From NCBI GenBank assembly GCA_019637105.1, contig JAHBWF010000080.1:1-35618 (forward strand): DNA of 35,618 nucleotides, written 5' to 3'. Shown piece by piece: positions 1 through 9,405 of the stretch. This stretch comes from Labilithrix sp. (GTDB taxonomy: Bacteria; Myxococcota_A; Polyangia; Polyangiales; Polyangiaceae). The notes beneath the pieces were generated by a model that worked only from the letters and a program-made list of their open reading frames with translations, did no database searches and had not been told where the DNA came from. Position numbers and translations under genes: made by a program. Numbering within the stretch: the first letter of the stretch is position 1; every line of letters begins with the position of its first letter.

Positions 1-3
1 ACG

Positions 4-1377
4 ATGTCGCTCCCCGCGGCGAAGGATCTGCGCGCGCGCGCGGATCGCGTCATCGCAGGCGCGGCGCTCCGTGGGACGCCGCGAAGTCGCTTCCTCCGGG
101 AGCAACGCCGGCGCGTGGCCGCGCGGCTGCTCCCGACGCTCGCGCTCGTCGCCGTCGCGACCGGGACCGCCGCGGTGGTCGATTTGCTCCAGGTGCCCGC
201 GGCGACGCGCGCGGTGACGCTGGCGCAGGGGCTGACCGCGACGCTCCTCGCGGGCCTGGCACTCGGGTGCACCGTCGCGCGTCGGAGCTACGTCGCGCTC
301 ATGTCGATCGCCGTGAGCGGAGTGTGCACCCTGCTCGTCGGGTGGGCGGTCGTCACCGCGGGGACCGGCGGGGCGAAGAGTGCCTACGCGCTGTCGGTTC
401 CGCTCGGGCTGACGGTGCTCGTCATCTCGGTGCCGCTCCTGCCGTGGCACGTGCCGCTGGTCGCGGCGGTCGGAGCCGTCGCGTTCGGGCTCGCCGCGCC
501 GGGCGCGCCGCCGTCCGCCTTCCTCCTCTTCGCGCTGCTCGGCGGGGGAGGCTTCGTCCTCGCGCGGACGCGCCGCCGGCGCGCGCTGCACGCCTTTCGG
601 CGGGTCGAGCGCCTCGCCGCTGCGGTCGCGCGGATACGGCGCGTCCAAGACCAACTCGTCGTCGTCGAGAAGCTCGAGGCGCTCCGGGTGCTCGTCGGAG
701 GCATGGCGCACGAGCTCAACAACGCGCTGGCGGTGAGCCTCGCGTCGACCGAGCAGATCGTGAGCGTCGCCGAGCGCGATCCGCCCGCGGCGGCCAAGGC
801 GGCCGAGCGGGCGCAGCGCGGCCTCGTGCGGATCCGCGCGACGATCGATCGCCTCAAGCGCTTCGCGATGGCGGAGGAGGGTGTGCTTGAGCCGGCCGAC
901 CTCGCTGCGATGCTCGATTTCGCCCTCGAGAGCGCGATCGGCCGCGCGCGCTCCGGGGTCATGATCGATCGAAGCTATGAGGAGGAGCTCCCGCCGATCG
1001 ACACCCACGTCGCGGCGCTCGCCGAGGCGCTCTTCCAGGTGGCCCGCAACGCCGTGGAGTCGATGCCGAAGGGCGGGACGATCCGCGCGTCGCTCCGCCG
1101 CGCCGGCGACCGGGTCGAGCTCTCCGTCGCAGACCAGGGGCAGGGGATCCCTCCCGCGCGCCTCGCCAAGGTGTTCGATCCGTTCTACGCGCGCGAGACC
1201 GCCGACGCGACGTTCAGCGGCGGCCGCCTCCTCACGTCGATGCCGGGCCGGAGCGGCCTCGGGCTCTCGGCCGTCTACGGGCTGGTGAGCGCGATCGGAG
1301 GACGGGTGGAGATCCACAGCGAGGTCGGGCGCGGAACCGAGGTGGTGATCAGCCTGCCGAGCGCGCGGGCCCCTTGA
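4..1377 (+). CDS. Membrane sensor histidine kinase (GHKL, HELNN-type)
   Basis: The N-terminal half (about residues 40-190) holds roughly six hydrophobic segments, so the sensor part lies in the inner membrane. A cytoplasmic kinase core follows. The phospho-acceptor motif is GGMAHELNNAL with His236. The ATP-binding part has an N-box (NAVESMPKGG), DQGQGIPP and a GLGLSAVYGL G-box near the C-terminus. HELNN-type H-boxes are typical of NtrB-like kinases common in myxobacteria. No response regulator or receiver domain is encoded beside it, so its partner is elsewhere. The first in-frame ATG is only 3 bases into the window, so the true start could lie upstream and the gene may be clipped. Signal and target are unknown. 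Confidence 0.88.
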   Translation: MSLPAAKDLRARADRVIAGAALRGTPRSRFLREQRRRVAARLLPTLALVAVATGTAAVVDLLQVPAATRAVTLAQGLTATLLAGLALGCTVARRSYVALMSIAVSGVCTLLVGWAVVTAGTGGAKSAYALSVPLGLTVLVISVPLLPWHVPLVAAVGAVAFGLAAPGAPPSAFLLFALLGGGGFVLARTRRRRALHAFRRVERLAAAVARIRRVQDQLVVVEKLEALRVLVGGMAHELNNALAVSLASTEQIVSVAERDPPAAAKAAERAQRGLVRIRATIDRLKRFAMAEEGVLEPADLAAMLDFALESAIGRARSGVMIDRSYEEELPPIDTHVAALAEALFQVARNAVESMPKGGTIRASLRRAGDRVELSVADQGQGIPPARLAKVFDPFYARETADATFSGGRLLTSMPGRSGLGLSAVYGLVSAIGGRVEIHSEVGRGTEVVISLPSARAP

Positions 1378-1680
1378 TCCTCGCCCGGCGTCCCGCGGTT
1401 GACGCTCCGAACGGCCTCGGAGCCAAGATCCAAAGGCTTCGGAGGCGAATTTGGGGTGTCCAACCATGGGGAGAAAGCCCCCATTCGAGCGCTGCGTGGG
1501 GGCAAGATCCCCGCGTTGGACCGAAGAACACGCCAACACGTCACCGTCCTGGACGTCAGTCGTCGCACACCTGGAGCCCGGGAAGGGGTGTCGGAGAGCT
1601 AACGGGCCCGGGCAAGAAATCGGTAACTCGAGGCAGATTTGGGCATTCTGCTGGGCTCAGTTTTTGCCTAGGGTGCGCGC
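1378..1680. other. Intergenic region between kinase and metalloprotease
   Basis: About 300 bp without a credible gene; short frames here have no recognisable domain. It contains a small hairpin (ATGGGG at 1466-1471 pairing with CCCCAT at 1479-1484) without a T-tract. A Shine-Dalgarno-like AGGG lies 7 bases before the ATG at 1681. No convincing -35/-10 pair was found. Confidence 0.5.
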
Positions 1681-4600
1681 ATGCGATCGAAGTGGCTGAC
1701 AAGGGGGGCTTTTGCGGCCCTCGTCATGGGCGTCCTGGGTAGCTCCGCGGGCTGCGCTGAAGAGCGTGACCCCATCAACCGAGTGCAAGCGGGCGCGGTC
1801 CCGAAGGCATTCTTCCTCGGGGACGATCTCGAGGACTTCAGGGATGACCCGGAGTTCCGGACGAAGTCGTTCAACATCGACAGCGCCGCGAACACCGACA
1901 ACTACTCGGGTACGATCGGCGGGGCGTCGGCGGTCGAGCGCGTTCGCTGGGAAGTCACCGAGGGGTTCCTCTTCGCGCGCCGCTCGTACCAGGAGAGCCC
2001 CAACTCCGACAACCGCGGCCTCCCGCGGAAGGAAGTCGCCCCGGGCAAGTGGGAGTTCCCCACCAAGCCGACCGGGACGATCATCGCGGCGTACCCGATC
2101 GTCAGCCACTTCGACATCCGCCGCGGCTACAACCCGGGCACCGGCGAGGAGCTCAACACGGTCGAGGAGAACATCTCCGACCGCCCCTGGTACCAGCGCG
2201 AGTACATGCGCGTGGACTGGGGCCGCAACGTGGCGCAGAGCACCAGCGGCGACACGAGCTGGGTCTTCGGCGCCGGCGCCACGGCCAACGCGATCGAGTA
2301 CTCGCCGACCAACGAGTTCGACCCCGAGGATCGCCCGCACTTCGAGATGTCCGAGGGCTACTTCGACATCACGAACAAGTACACGATCACGCCGGAGATC
2401 GTCCCGAGCTGGGGCGTCCCCGAGTGCGTCATCGTCGGCTTCTTCAACGGCTCCACCTCGTTCGACTGCACGCCGACCGAAGTGAAGATGCGCCACTCGT
2501 TCGTGAAGCTCACGGGCCAGGAGGACTTCGAGCCCTTCGAGGAGTCCAAGGCGCCGCGTGACATCGTCGGCAACTGGGGCAACGCCGGCAACTCGTTCCT
2601 CCGCGAGTACGGCGCCCCGCCGATCACCGCGTGGGATCCCCAGTACGGCTACACCGACGCGAACACGAAGACGTTCTACGCGATCCACAACATCTGGGAG
2701 AAGAGCCACCAGGACGTCGCGTGCAAGACCAACGTCGACGAGGACCGCGACGGCACGGCGGACGAGTGCACGGCCGACCGCACCAAGTACGGCGGCCACT
2801 CCGGCTCGCAGTGCGACGTTCACATCGGCAAGTGCACGATCCCCGTGCGTGACCGCACGGTCAAGCCGATCGCCTTCTGGCTCAACGCCGACGCGCCGCA
2901 GGACCTCACCGACGAGGTGAGCGAGGACGGCAAGACGGTCCTCCGCGAGGGCGCGTACGAGGAGCTCACCTCGACGTGGAACCAGCTCTTCAGCGTCGCG
3001 GTCGCGACGCGGCGCGAGATCGAGTGCCGCCGGACGCGCGACGGCAGCCGCGCCGATTGCCGGGCGGAGTTCTTCGAGGGCACTGGCCCCGACACGAAGC
3101 AGATGGTGAAGTTCGGCGGATGGGGCGTCGACACGCCGATCGCGCAGCCGGTCGACAAGGGCCTCCCGGTCGTCACGACCTGCCACAACCCGGTCCGTGA
3201 GTACGACCTCCCGCTCTGCGGCAAGCCCGGCGAGGTCATCCGCCTCGGCGACATCCGCAAGAACTACGCGATCTACTGGCCCTACGCGTCGCGCGCGCCG
3301 TACGGCGGCGTCGCCAGCATCGGCGGCGACCCGCTCACGGGCGAGATGCTCGGCGTCACGGCCACGACGATGATGCGCTCGGCGTCGTACGCCGCCGCCC
3401 AGCAGCGCGACATCATCGCGATCGCCCTCGGCGACCTCAGGATGGAGGACCTCATCAGCGGCGCCCAGGTGGGGCGCTACGTCAACCGCGTGCAGACCGG
3501 CGCGGCGTCCGACGCGATGTGGAAGGCGAAGTCGCGCCAGGAGCTCGCGGCGGCGGTCCAGAACATCGACCACGCCGCCATCCAGGCGGCGCTCGGCGAG
3601 TCGCCCGCGTCGACGGCGTCGATGACGAAGGCGGAGCGTCAGCTCAAGAACGCCCTCAAGGCGCACTGGAGCTCGCCGCAGGGACCGCTCATGGCGGCGG
3701 CCGAGCAGCGCTTCCAGGCTCTGCTCGCGCAGATCGACCACCTCCCCGAGATGCACGAGGTCTCGAACAAGAGCCTCAAGCGCCTCGTCTCGCAGTCGCA
3801 GGACCGGAGCACGGCCGTCTACGAGGCCATCAGCACGATGGCGGCCAACGACCCGAGCCGCATCCAGGACCTGTTCTCGAAGTACGAGGCGTACCTCGGC
3901 AACAAGGGCGTGTGCTTCCACGACTCGATCAACACGTCGGCCGCGGGCTCGATCTACCTCCCGAGCCTCGCGCCGTACTTCAAGAAGCTCTACGGGGCGC
4001 TCGACCCGATCGAGCGCGGCGACAGGATCTACAAGGACCTCCTCCGCGAGTCGACGAAGGGCATCCAGTTCCACGAGATCGGCCACGCGATCGGCATGCG
4101 CCACAACTTCGCGAGCTCGTGGGACGCGCTCAACTACCCGCCGCAGTACTGGCAGCTTCGCACCAATGAAGGCGAGTCGATGGAGGCGTGCACCGAGGCC
4201 AACCGGAACAACTGCCTCGGCCCGCGCTACCTCGACCCGCTGACGGACGACGAGGCGGGCCGCGGGAGCGAGCCGCGCCCCGGCATCGAGTACTTCGCGA
4301 ACACGTCGACGATGGAGTACCAGATCGAGCGCGGCGGCGAGACCGTCGGCGCCGGCACGTACGACCTCCACACGATGAAGACGCTCTACGGGCGCGCGCT
4401 CGAGACGTTCGACCTTTCCCAGCTCGACTACTCGCAGCAGACCTTCTTCGCGCTCAAGTCGCTCTCGCAGGGGATCCCCAGCGAGCTCGTCCTCGACCCG
4501 AACAAGGGGTACGGCGTCCACTACACGAGGCTCGCGACACTCGCGAAGGTGTTCAATCCGAAGCGAGATTGCCGCCCGGCGACCGACGAGGAGAAGGAGC

Positions 4601-6099
4601 ATGCCAAGTGGCGCATCGTCCATGGCAAGATCTGCTCGCAGTCGCCGAAGAACCACCTTGCCTACGAGGACATGCAAACGAGCGAGCTCGGCATCAAGCT
4701 CAGCGCGAACGCATCCAATCGGCCCCTCGGCATCGACGGCGTGCGCTGGAAGGGCAAGGACGAGACCGGTAAGGAGCTGGTCCGCTGGGTATACCGCTAC
4801 GGTGAGGACTACAGCGCGGGCGGCTACATCCACGCCAAGCCCTTCGACTCGGGCGCGGACGTCTACGAGATCACGATGAACGTGATCAACCGCTTCGAGA
4901 ACCAGTACCCCTGGTCGTACTTCCGCAGGCAGAACAAGGAGTTCGCCTGGTGGTCGCTCCCGTACGGCGTTGCCAACACGACGTTCGCCCGCCTCCGCGG
5001 CTACCACTGGACAACGACGACGAACATCGGTCGGGCAACGTCGCCGAGCGATCTCGAGGACGATGACGGCGAGCGTCCGGACGTCATGGCCGCGGCCGAG
5101 ATGTTCAACTTCCTCCAGCGCGTCATCCTGACGCCCGAGCCGGGCACCTACGGCGAGACGGCGTCGCGCACGCCGACGCGTCCGGGCGCCGCGACGATCT
5201 TCGATCTCGACACGTCGACCGGCGACGCGCTCGGCGGCGGGATCGGCACGCTCGGCATCGTCGACGGCCGCTTCGTCCAGGTCGACTTCGACAACGGGCT
5301 CGGCGGCAGCTGGGACTACTTCCACTACCCGATCCACACGGGCTTCGACGACGAGAAGGTCCTCGCGCTCCGCGAGCTCGTCGACTCCCGCCCGACGCTC
5401 TCGACCGTCTCGCGCGAGAACGCCCTCGACGGCCGTGACCCGTACATCAGCTTCCGTACGGACACCCCGCACGCGCTCGACCGCCTCCTCGGCGGCCTCC
5501 TCGCGGAGGACTGGGAGACGATCGCCCCCTCGATGAACGCCGACGGGGAGTCGCACTCGGTGTTCAGCCTCCTCGCCAGGAACCCCGCGGAGCTCACGCG
5601 CCCGGCCGACAGCAAGGGGATCCTCTTCCCGAACATCGGTTACGCCAACGAGCTCGGCGCCGGCATCTACACGCTCCTCTTCTCGCGCTTCAGCACCGAC
5701 ATGGTGCTCGCGCAGAAGCTGCGCGTCCGCCTCGACGGCGACAACGTCCCCGTCATCCCCGACGACCGCAAGGCGGCGTTCGTGGACCCGATCACCGGGC
5801 ACCGTTACCTCGCCACCCGCTACGGCACCGAGGTCATCGGCGGCCGCGCGGTGGACAAGGGCATCGCCTCGCGCATGCTCGATCGCGCGAACGACCTCCT
5901 CGCCGACGCGTACTCGGGCGTCAGCGCGCCGGACGCGTACGGTGAGCGCACGGTCACGCTCGGCGGCGACGGCCTCCCGGCCGTGAAGAACGCGGCCGCG
6001 GAGAAGAACCTCCGCCGCTACATCGGCCTCCTCGACGCGATGCGCCAGATTGGCAACCTCCTCGGCGGCGGTCCGATCGGCAGCGGCGCCGGAGACTGA
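1681..6099 (+). CDS. Large lipoprotein zinc metalloprotease (metzincin-like)
   Basis: A 1472-residue exported protein. The N-terminus has a basic start, a hydrophobic stretch and a lipobox-like SSAGC, which suggests lipid anchoring at about Cys25. The zinc-binding signature HEIGHAIGMRH spans residues 798-808 (zinc ligands His798, His802 and His808; catalytic Glu799), followed by NF. A Met-turn-like segment NTSTMEYQ with Met878 lies about 70 residues later, as in metzincins. Long regions without recognised domains flank the catalytic centre. The C-terminus is an unremarkable Gly-rich tail. Predicted role: cell-surface or periplasmic proteolysis of unknown substrates. It resembles the very large secreted zinc-dependent metalloproteases with an HExxHxxGxRHNF motif, but the exact family needs a profile search. 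It is transcribed alone, with a strong hairpin after the stop. Confidence 0.85.
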   Translation: MRSKWLTRGAFAALVMGVLGSSAGCAEERDPINRVQAGAVPKAFFLGDDLEDFRDDPEFRTKSFNIDSAANTDNYSGTIGGASAVERVRWEVTEGFLFARRSYQESPNSDNRGLPRKEVAPGKWEFPTKPTGTIIAAYPIVSHFDIRRGYNPGTGEELNTVEENISDRPWYQREYMRVDWGRNVAQSTSGDTSWVFGAGATANAIEYSPTNEFDPEDRPHFEMSEGYFDITNKYTITPEIVPSWGVPECVIVGFFNGSTSFDCTPTEVKMRHSFVKLTGQEDFEPFEESKAPRDIVGNWGNAGNSFLREYGAPPITAWDPQYGYTDANTKTFYAIHNIWEKSHQDVACKTNVDEDRDGTADECTADRTKYGGHSGSQCDVHIGKCTIPVRDRTVKPIAFWLNADAPQDLTDEVSEDGKTVLREGAYEELTSTWNQLFSVAVATRREIECRRTRDGSRADCRAEFFEGTGPDTKQMVKFGGWGVDTPIAQPVDKGLPVVTTCHNPVREYDLPLCGKPGEVIRLGDIRKNYAIYWPYASRAPYGGVASIGGDPLTGEMLGVTATTMMRSASYAAAQQRDIIAIALGDLRMEDLISGAQVGRYVNRVQTGAASDAMWKAKSRQELAAAVQNIDHAAIQAALGESPASTASMTKAERQLKNALKAHWSSPQGPLMAAAEQRFQALLAQIDHLPEMHEVSNKSLKRLVSQSQDRSTAVYEAISTMAANDPSRIQDLFSKYEAYLGNKGVCFHDSINTSAAGSIYLPSLAPYFKKLYGALDPIERGDRIYKDLLRESTKGIQFHEIGHAIGMRHNFASSWDALNYPPQYWQLRTNEGESMEACTEANRNNCLGPRYLDPLTDDEAGRGSEPRPGIEYFANTSTMEYQIERGGETVGAGTYDLHTMKTLYGRALETFDLSQLDYSQQTFFALKSLSQGIPSELVLDPNKGYGVHYTRLATLAKVFNPKRDCRPATDEEKEHAKWRIVHGKICSQSPKNHLAYEDMQTSELGIKLSANASNRPLGIDGVRWKGKDETGKELVRWVYRYGEDYSAGGYIHAKPFDSGADVYEITMNVINRFENQYPWSYFRRQNKEFAWWSLPYGVANTTFARLRGYHWTTTTNIGRATSPSDLEDDDGERPDVMAAAEMFNFLQRVILTPEPGTYGETASRTPTRPGAATIFDLDTSTGDALGGGIGTLGIVDGRFVQVDFDNGLGGSWDYFHYPIHTGFDDEKVLALRELVDSRPTLSTVSRENALDGRDPYISFRTDTPHALDRLLGGLLAEDWETIAPSMNADGESHSVFSLLARNPAELTRPADSKGILFPNIGYANELGAGIYTLLFSRFSTDMVLAQKLRVRLDGDNVPVIPDDRKAAFVDPITGHRYLATRYGTEVIGGRAVDKGIASRMLDRANDLLADAYSGVSAPDAYGERTVTLGGDGLPAVKNAAAEKNLRRYIGLLDAMRQIGNLLGGGPIGSGAGD

Positions 6100-6125
6100 T
6101 CGCTCGCTGAAGCAGCCGTAACCCC

Positions 6126-6168
6126 CGACGACCCGCGGCGTCCACGAGACCCGCGGGTCGTCGTGTTT
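6126..6168 (+). terminator. Terminator after the metalloprotease
   Basis: A perfect 13-bp stem, CGACGACCCGCGG (6126-6138) pairing with CCGCGGGTCGTCG (6151-6163), encloses a 12-base loop. It is followed by TGTTT and begins 26 bases after the metalloprotease stop. The T-tract is short, but stem strength and position fit an intrinsic terminator. Confidence 0.75.
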
Positions 6169-6407
6169 CCATCGCCTCGCGTTCGTCCCCTCCTGCCGGG
6201 GTCACTTCGCGGTTCGTCCCGGTTCCACGGGGGCGCGCGCTCCCCGGCGCCCGAGGGCTCTCGACGTACGCACGACGGGAGACGTCGTACGGCTCGAGTT
6301 GCTCGACGTCACCCTTCCCGTTCGCGGAGCGGCTACCTCGCGGGGCGGCTACGTCGACGGGCTCGGGGCCATCGTGCCCCCTGAGCGGGGCGGAGCCGAG
6401 GCTGCGC
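6164..6407. other. Convergent intergenic region upstream of pyk 3' end
   Basis: Non-coding spacer between the metalloprotease terminator and the end of pyruvate kinase. A second hairpin, GCTCGGGGC (6361-6369) pairing with GCCCC..GAGC (6376-6386, 2-base bulge), lies about 20 bases past the pyk stop. It could terminate leftward transcription, though it has no T-tract. Nothing else was recognised. Confidence 0.4.
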
Positions 6408-7817
6408 TCAGCCGATGACGTGGACGCGGATCGAGTTCGTGCTGCCGCTCACTCCGAGCGGGGCGCCGAAGACGATGACGACGCGCTCGCCCGGCGAGGC
6501 GAGGCCGTTGGCCATGAGATCGCCGGTGACCCAGTCGACGAGGGCGTCGGTGTCGGTCAGCTTCGGCAGCTCGCGCGGGATGACGCCCCAGAGGAGGGCC
6601 ATCCGGCGGCGGGTCTGCGGGTTCGGCGAGAAGGCGATGATCGGCACGGGCGGCCGCGCGAGGCTCACGTTCGTCGCGCTCGAGCCGCTCTCGGTGAAGG
6701 CGACCAGGTACTTGGCGCCGATCTCGCGGGCGGTGTTCACCGCGCCGCGGGCGATCGCCTCGGCGACGCTGGTCGCGCGCGTGGCGTAGGGGAGGGCCTC
6801 GAAGAACGGGCTCTTCTCGGCCTCCTGCGCGATCGCGCTCATCATGCCGGCGGCGAGGTTCGGGTGATCGCCGGTCGCGGTCTCTCCGGAGAGCATGAGC
6901 GCGTCGGCCCCGGAGAACACGGCGTTGGCGACGTCGCTCGCCTCGGCGCGCGTCGGCCGCGTGCTGGTCGTCATCGACTGGAGCATCTCCGTGGCGACGA
7001 TGACGGGCCGCCGGACGCGGCGGGCGACGAGGAGGATCTGGCGCTGGATGACCGGCACGCGCTCCGGCGGGAACTCGACGCCGAGATCGCCGCGCGCGAC
7101 CATGACGCCGTCGGAGGCGGCGACCACGCTCTCGAGGTTCTCGACGGCGTCGGGCGTCTCGACCTTCGCGATGATCGGGGTAGGCTTGCCCCACTCCTGG
7201 CAGATCTCGCGGACGAGGCGGAGATCGTCGGCGCGCCGGACGAACGAGAGCGCGACGTAGTCGACCCCCTGCGACAGGCCGAAGGAGAGGTCCGTCTTGT
7301 CCTTCTCCGTGAGCGGGCTGATCCGCATCGTGCGCGTCGGCAGGTGGACGCCGACCTTGCTGCGCATGCCGCCGCCCTGGGTGACCTTGACCGTGACCTT
7401 GCCCTTCGCGGTGGAGAGCACCTGGAGCACGATGCGGCCGTCGTCGAACATGATGCGGTCGCCGGCGTGGACGTCATCGCCCAAACCCTCGTACCGGATG
7501 TAGATCTTCGACTCGTCGCCGACGCCGTCGCCCTCGAGGAGGGTGACCTCGGCGCCGGCCTTCAGGTCGAACGGGGCGGGGAACGTGCCGGTCCGGATCT
7601 TCGGGCCGCAGAGGTCCTGCAGCGCGGCGACCGGCTTGTTCTTGGCCGCGCTCGCCTCGCGCAGGCGGGCGAGGCGGGCGCCGTGCTCCTCGTGCGTCCC
7701 GTGCGAGAAGTTGAAGCGCGCGACGTCCATCCCGGCGTCGATCAGCGACTTCAGACCCTCGACGGAGTCACAGGCGGGGCCCAGCGTGCAGACGAGCTTC
7801 GCGCGACGAACGGCCAT
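6408..7817 (-). CDS. pyk: Pyruvate kinase
   Basis: Converts phosphoenolpyruvate and ADP to pyruvate and ATP, the last step of glycolysis, in the cytoplasm. The start is set at the ATG giving MAVRRAKLVCTLGPA, because the family begins with this K-hVxTxGPA strand; the open frame further upstream is low-complexity Arg/Thr sequence. This gives 469 residues, the usual bacterial length. Visible motifs are ARFNFSHG near the N-terminus, the catalytic IIAKVET block with Lys218, MVARGDLGVE and, further on, the conserved ATEMLQSM. The C-terminal regulatory domain ends in a short strand (RVHVIG). The gene is divergent from lysA, with 71 bp between the start codons. Identification is secure. Confidence 0.97.
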   Translation of the reverse strand: MAVRRAKLVCTLGPACDSVEGLKSLIDAGMDVARFNFSHGTHEEHGARLARLREASAAKNKPVAALQDLCGPKIRTGTFPAPFDLKAGAEVTLLEGDGVGDESKIYIRYEGLGDDVHAGDRIMFDDGRIVLQVLSTAKGKVTVKVTQGGGMRSKVGVHLPTRTMRISPLTEKDKTDLSFGLSQGVDYVALSFVRRADDLRLVREICQEWGKPTPIIAKVETPDAVENLESVVAASDGVMVARGDLGVEFPPERVPVIQRQILLVARRVRRPVIVATEMLQSMTTSTRPTRAEASDVANAVFSGADALMLSGETATGDHPNLAAGMMSAIAQEAEKSPFFEALPYATRATSVAEAIARGAVNTAREIGAKYLVAFTESGSSATNVSLARPPVPIIAFSPNPQTRRRMALLWGVIPRELPKLTDTDALVDWVTGDLMANGLASPGERVVIVFGAPLGVSGSTNSIRVHVIG

Positions 7818-7888
7818 GCGGTGGGAGCATCCAACGATGCGCCGGGCTTGGCAAGCCCTGTCGCCCGTGCGACAAGCACGCTTCGTCC
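7818..7888. promoter_or_regulatory. Divergent pyk/lysA control region with two adjacent dyads
   Basis: The short divergent spacer holds two back-to-back perfect inverted repeats. One is GGGCTTG-G-CAAGCCC (7844-7858). The other is TGTCGC-CCGT-GCGACA (7859-7874). Both promoters must sit in or near this spacer unless lysA starts further downstream, so the dyads are candidate operators or transcript hairpins. No clear -35/-10 pair was identified. Confidence 0.45.
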
Positions 7889-9346
7889 ATGGGCGGCGCA
7901 AACGTGTCCTCGAAGCCGACGTCCGGGTCCTCGTCCGGGGCGCCTCCTGGGTCGTCCTCCGACTCGTCCGGGGCGCCGCCCCCGGGCGCGCCTGCGGCAT
8001 CGGGCTCGGCGGGCGCGCCGCCCGCGGGACAGCCGCACGGCCCGGCCGTGACCCGCCTGCCGGGCGGAGAGCTCGCGCTCGGCGGCGTACCGCTGAGCGA
8101 CCTCTCCCGGCGATCGGCCGAGGTCGGCGGCGACGCCGGCGCCCGCGTCGGCACCCCCACGTACGTCTACGACCTCGACGGGATGGCGCGCGAGGCCCGC
8201 GAGCTCGAGGACGCGTTCGAGGGCGCGCCGCACCTCGTCGCGTTCGCGGTGAAGGCCAACAGCGCAGGGCCGATCGTGCGCGCGCTCGTCGCGGAGGGCT
8301 GCGGGGCGGACGTCGTGAGCGGCGCCGAGCTCCTGCTCGCGATGCGTTGCGGCGTCTCGCCGGAGCGCCTCGTCTACAGCGGCGTCGCCAAGCGCGACGA
8401 CGAGCTCGACCTCGCGATCGGCGTGGGCGCCGCCGGCATCCGCGCGATCAACGTCGAGAGCGTGGAGGAGATCCCGCGCATCGCCGCGCGCGCCGCCGAG
8501 CAGGGCCGCGTCGCCCGCGTGACGCTCCGGATCAACCCCGGCGTCGACGCCGAGGAGCTCGACACGCACAGCTACATCGCGACCGGTCACGACGAGGCGA
8601 AGTTCGGCGTGCCGCTCCCGAGCGTCGCCGACGCCGTCGCCGCGCTCGACGCGGCGCGGGCCTCCGTCAAGCTCGTGGGCGTGACCTCCCACGCCGGCTC
8701 GCAGCTCACGTCGGTCGAGGCCTACCTCGCGTCGGCGCGCGCGGTCTTCGAGACGGCGAAGGGCCTCCGCGCGCGCGTCGCGCTCGAGTTCGTCGACACG
8801 GGCGGCGGGTTCGGCATCGACTACGGCGAGGGGTGTCCCGTCCGCCCGGCCGACTTCATCCGCGCGGCGCGCGCCGCGCAGCGCGAGCACGGGCTCGGGG
8901 ACCTGGCGCTCTACTGCGAGCCCGGCCGCGCGCTCGTCGGCGCGCACGGGGTCCTGCTCGCCAAGGTGATCCAGCGCAAGGTCGCCGCGGGGGAGCCCAC
9001 GCGCCGCTGGATGATGATCGACGCCGGCATGAACGATCTGATGCGCCCCGCGCTCTACCAAGCGCGTCATCGCGTCGTGCCGGTGGTGATGAAGGAGGGG
9101 GCGCGCCTCTCGCCGTACCGCGTGGTCGGGCCGGTGTGCGAGAGCTCCGACGACTTCGGCGTGCACGATCTGCCCGAGGGCGAGCTCGCCGAGGTGGCGC
9201 TCCTCGACGCGGGCGCCTACGGCTACTCGATGGCGAGCCGTTACAACGGCCGCCCGCTGCCCGCGGAGGTGTTCCTCCGCGGCGGCGGCGTGGCGACGAT
9301 CCACCCGCGCAAGCCGATCACCGACTGGGTCGACGATCGACGGTGA
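7889..9346 (+). CDS. lysA: Diaminopimelate decarboxylase
   Basis: PLP-dependent conversion of meso-diaminopimelate to lysine, the last step of lysine synthesis. The alanine-racemase-like barrel carries the PLP lysine in FAVKANS (Lys122), the phosphate-binding glycine loop starting at Gly305 (GGGFGIDY), CEPGRALVG (Cys343-Glu344) and the C-terminal active-site CESSDDFG (Cys417-Glu418). The family-typical beginning (GTPTYVYDLDG) appears only around residue 88. Residues 1-52 of the longest reading are Gly/Ser/Ala/Pro-rich. A GTG at 8048 (residue 54) is the only nearby alternative start. Neither start has a clear ribosome-binding site, so the N-terminus is uncertain. The gene converges on the helicase-like gene, with a shared strong hairpin between them. 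Confidence 0.94.
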   Translation: MGGANVSSKPTSGSSSGAPPGSSSDSSGAPPPGAPAASGSAGAPPAGQPHGPAVTRLPGGELALGGVPLSDLSRRSAEVGGDAGARVGTPTYVYDLDGMAREARELEDAFEGAPHLVAFAVKANSAGPIVRALVAEGCGADVVSGAELLLAMRCGVSPERLVYSGVAKRDDELDLAIGVGAAGIRAINVESVEEIPRIAARAAEQGRVARVTLRINPGVDAEELDTHSYIATGHDEAKFGVPLPSVADAVAALDAARASVKLVGVTSHAGSQLTSVEAYLASARAVFETAKGLRARVALEFVDTGGGFGIDYGEGCPVRPADFIRAARAAQREHGLGDLALYCEPGRALVGAHGVLLAKVIQRKVAAGEPTRRWMMIDAGMNDLMRPALYQARHRVVPVVMKEGARLSPYRVVGPVCESSDDFGVHDLPEGELAEVALLDAGAYGYSMASRYNGRPLPAEVFLRGGGVATIHPRKPITDWVDDRR

Positions 9347-9369
9347 GTCGGGGCCCGGCGGTCCGGTCG

Positions 9370-9404
9370 CCGCGCCGGCGCGCGAGAGCGGAGCGCCGGC
9401 GCGG
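9370..9404. terminator. Bidirectional hairpin between converging genes
   Basis: A 12-bp perfect stem (left arm 9370-9381, right arm 9393-9404; core CGCGCCGGCGC / GCGCCGGCGCG) with an 11-base loop fills the 59-bp gap between the lysA stop and the stop of the opposing gene. It probably terminates both transcripts, though neither side has a T-tract. Confidence 0.65.
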
Positions 9405-9405
9405 G

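Noticed and set aside
1657-5802. 1381-codon open frame antisense to the metalloprotease
   Set aside because: Arg/Val/Ala/Glu-biased shadow typical of very GC-rich DNA; the plus strand has a signal peptide and a zinc-protease motif.
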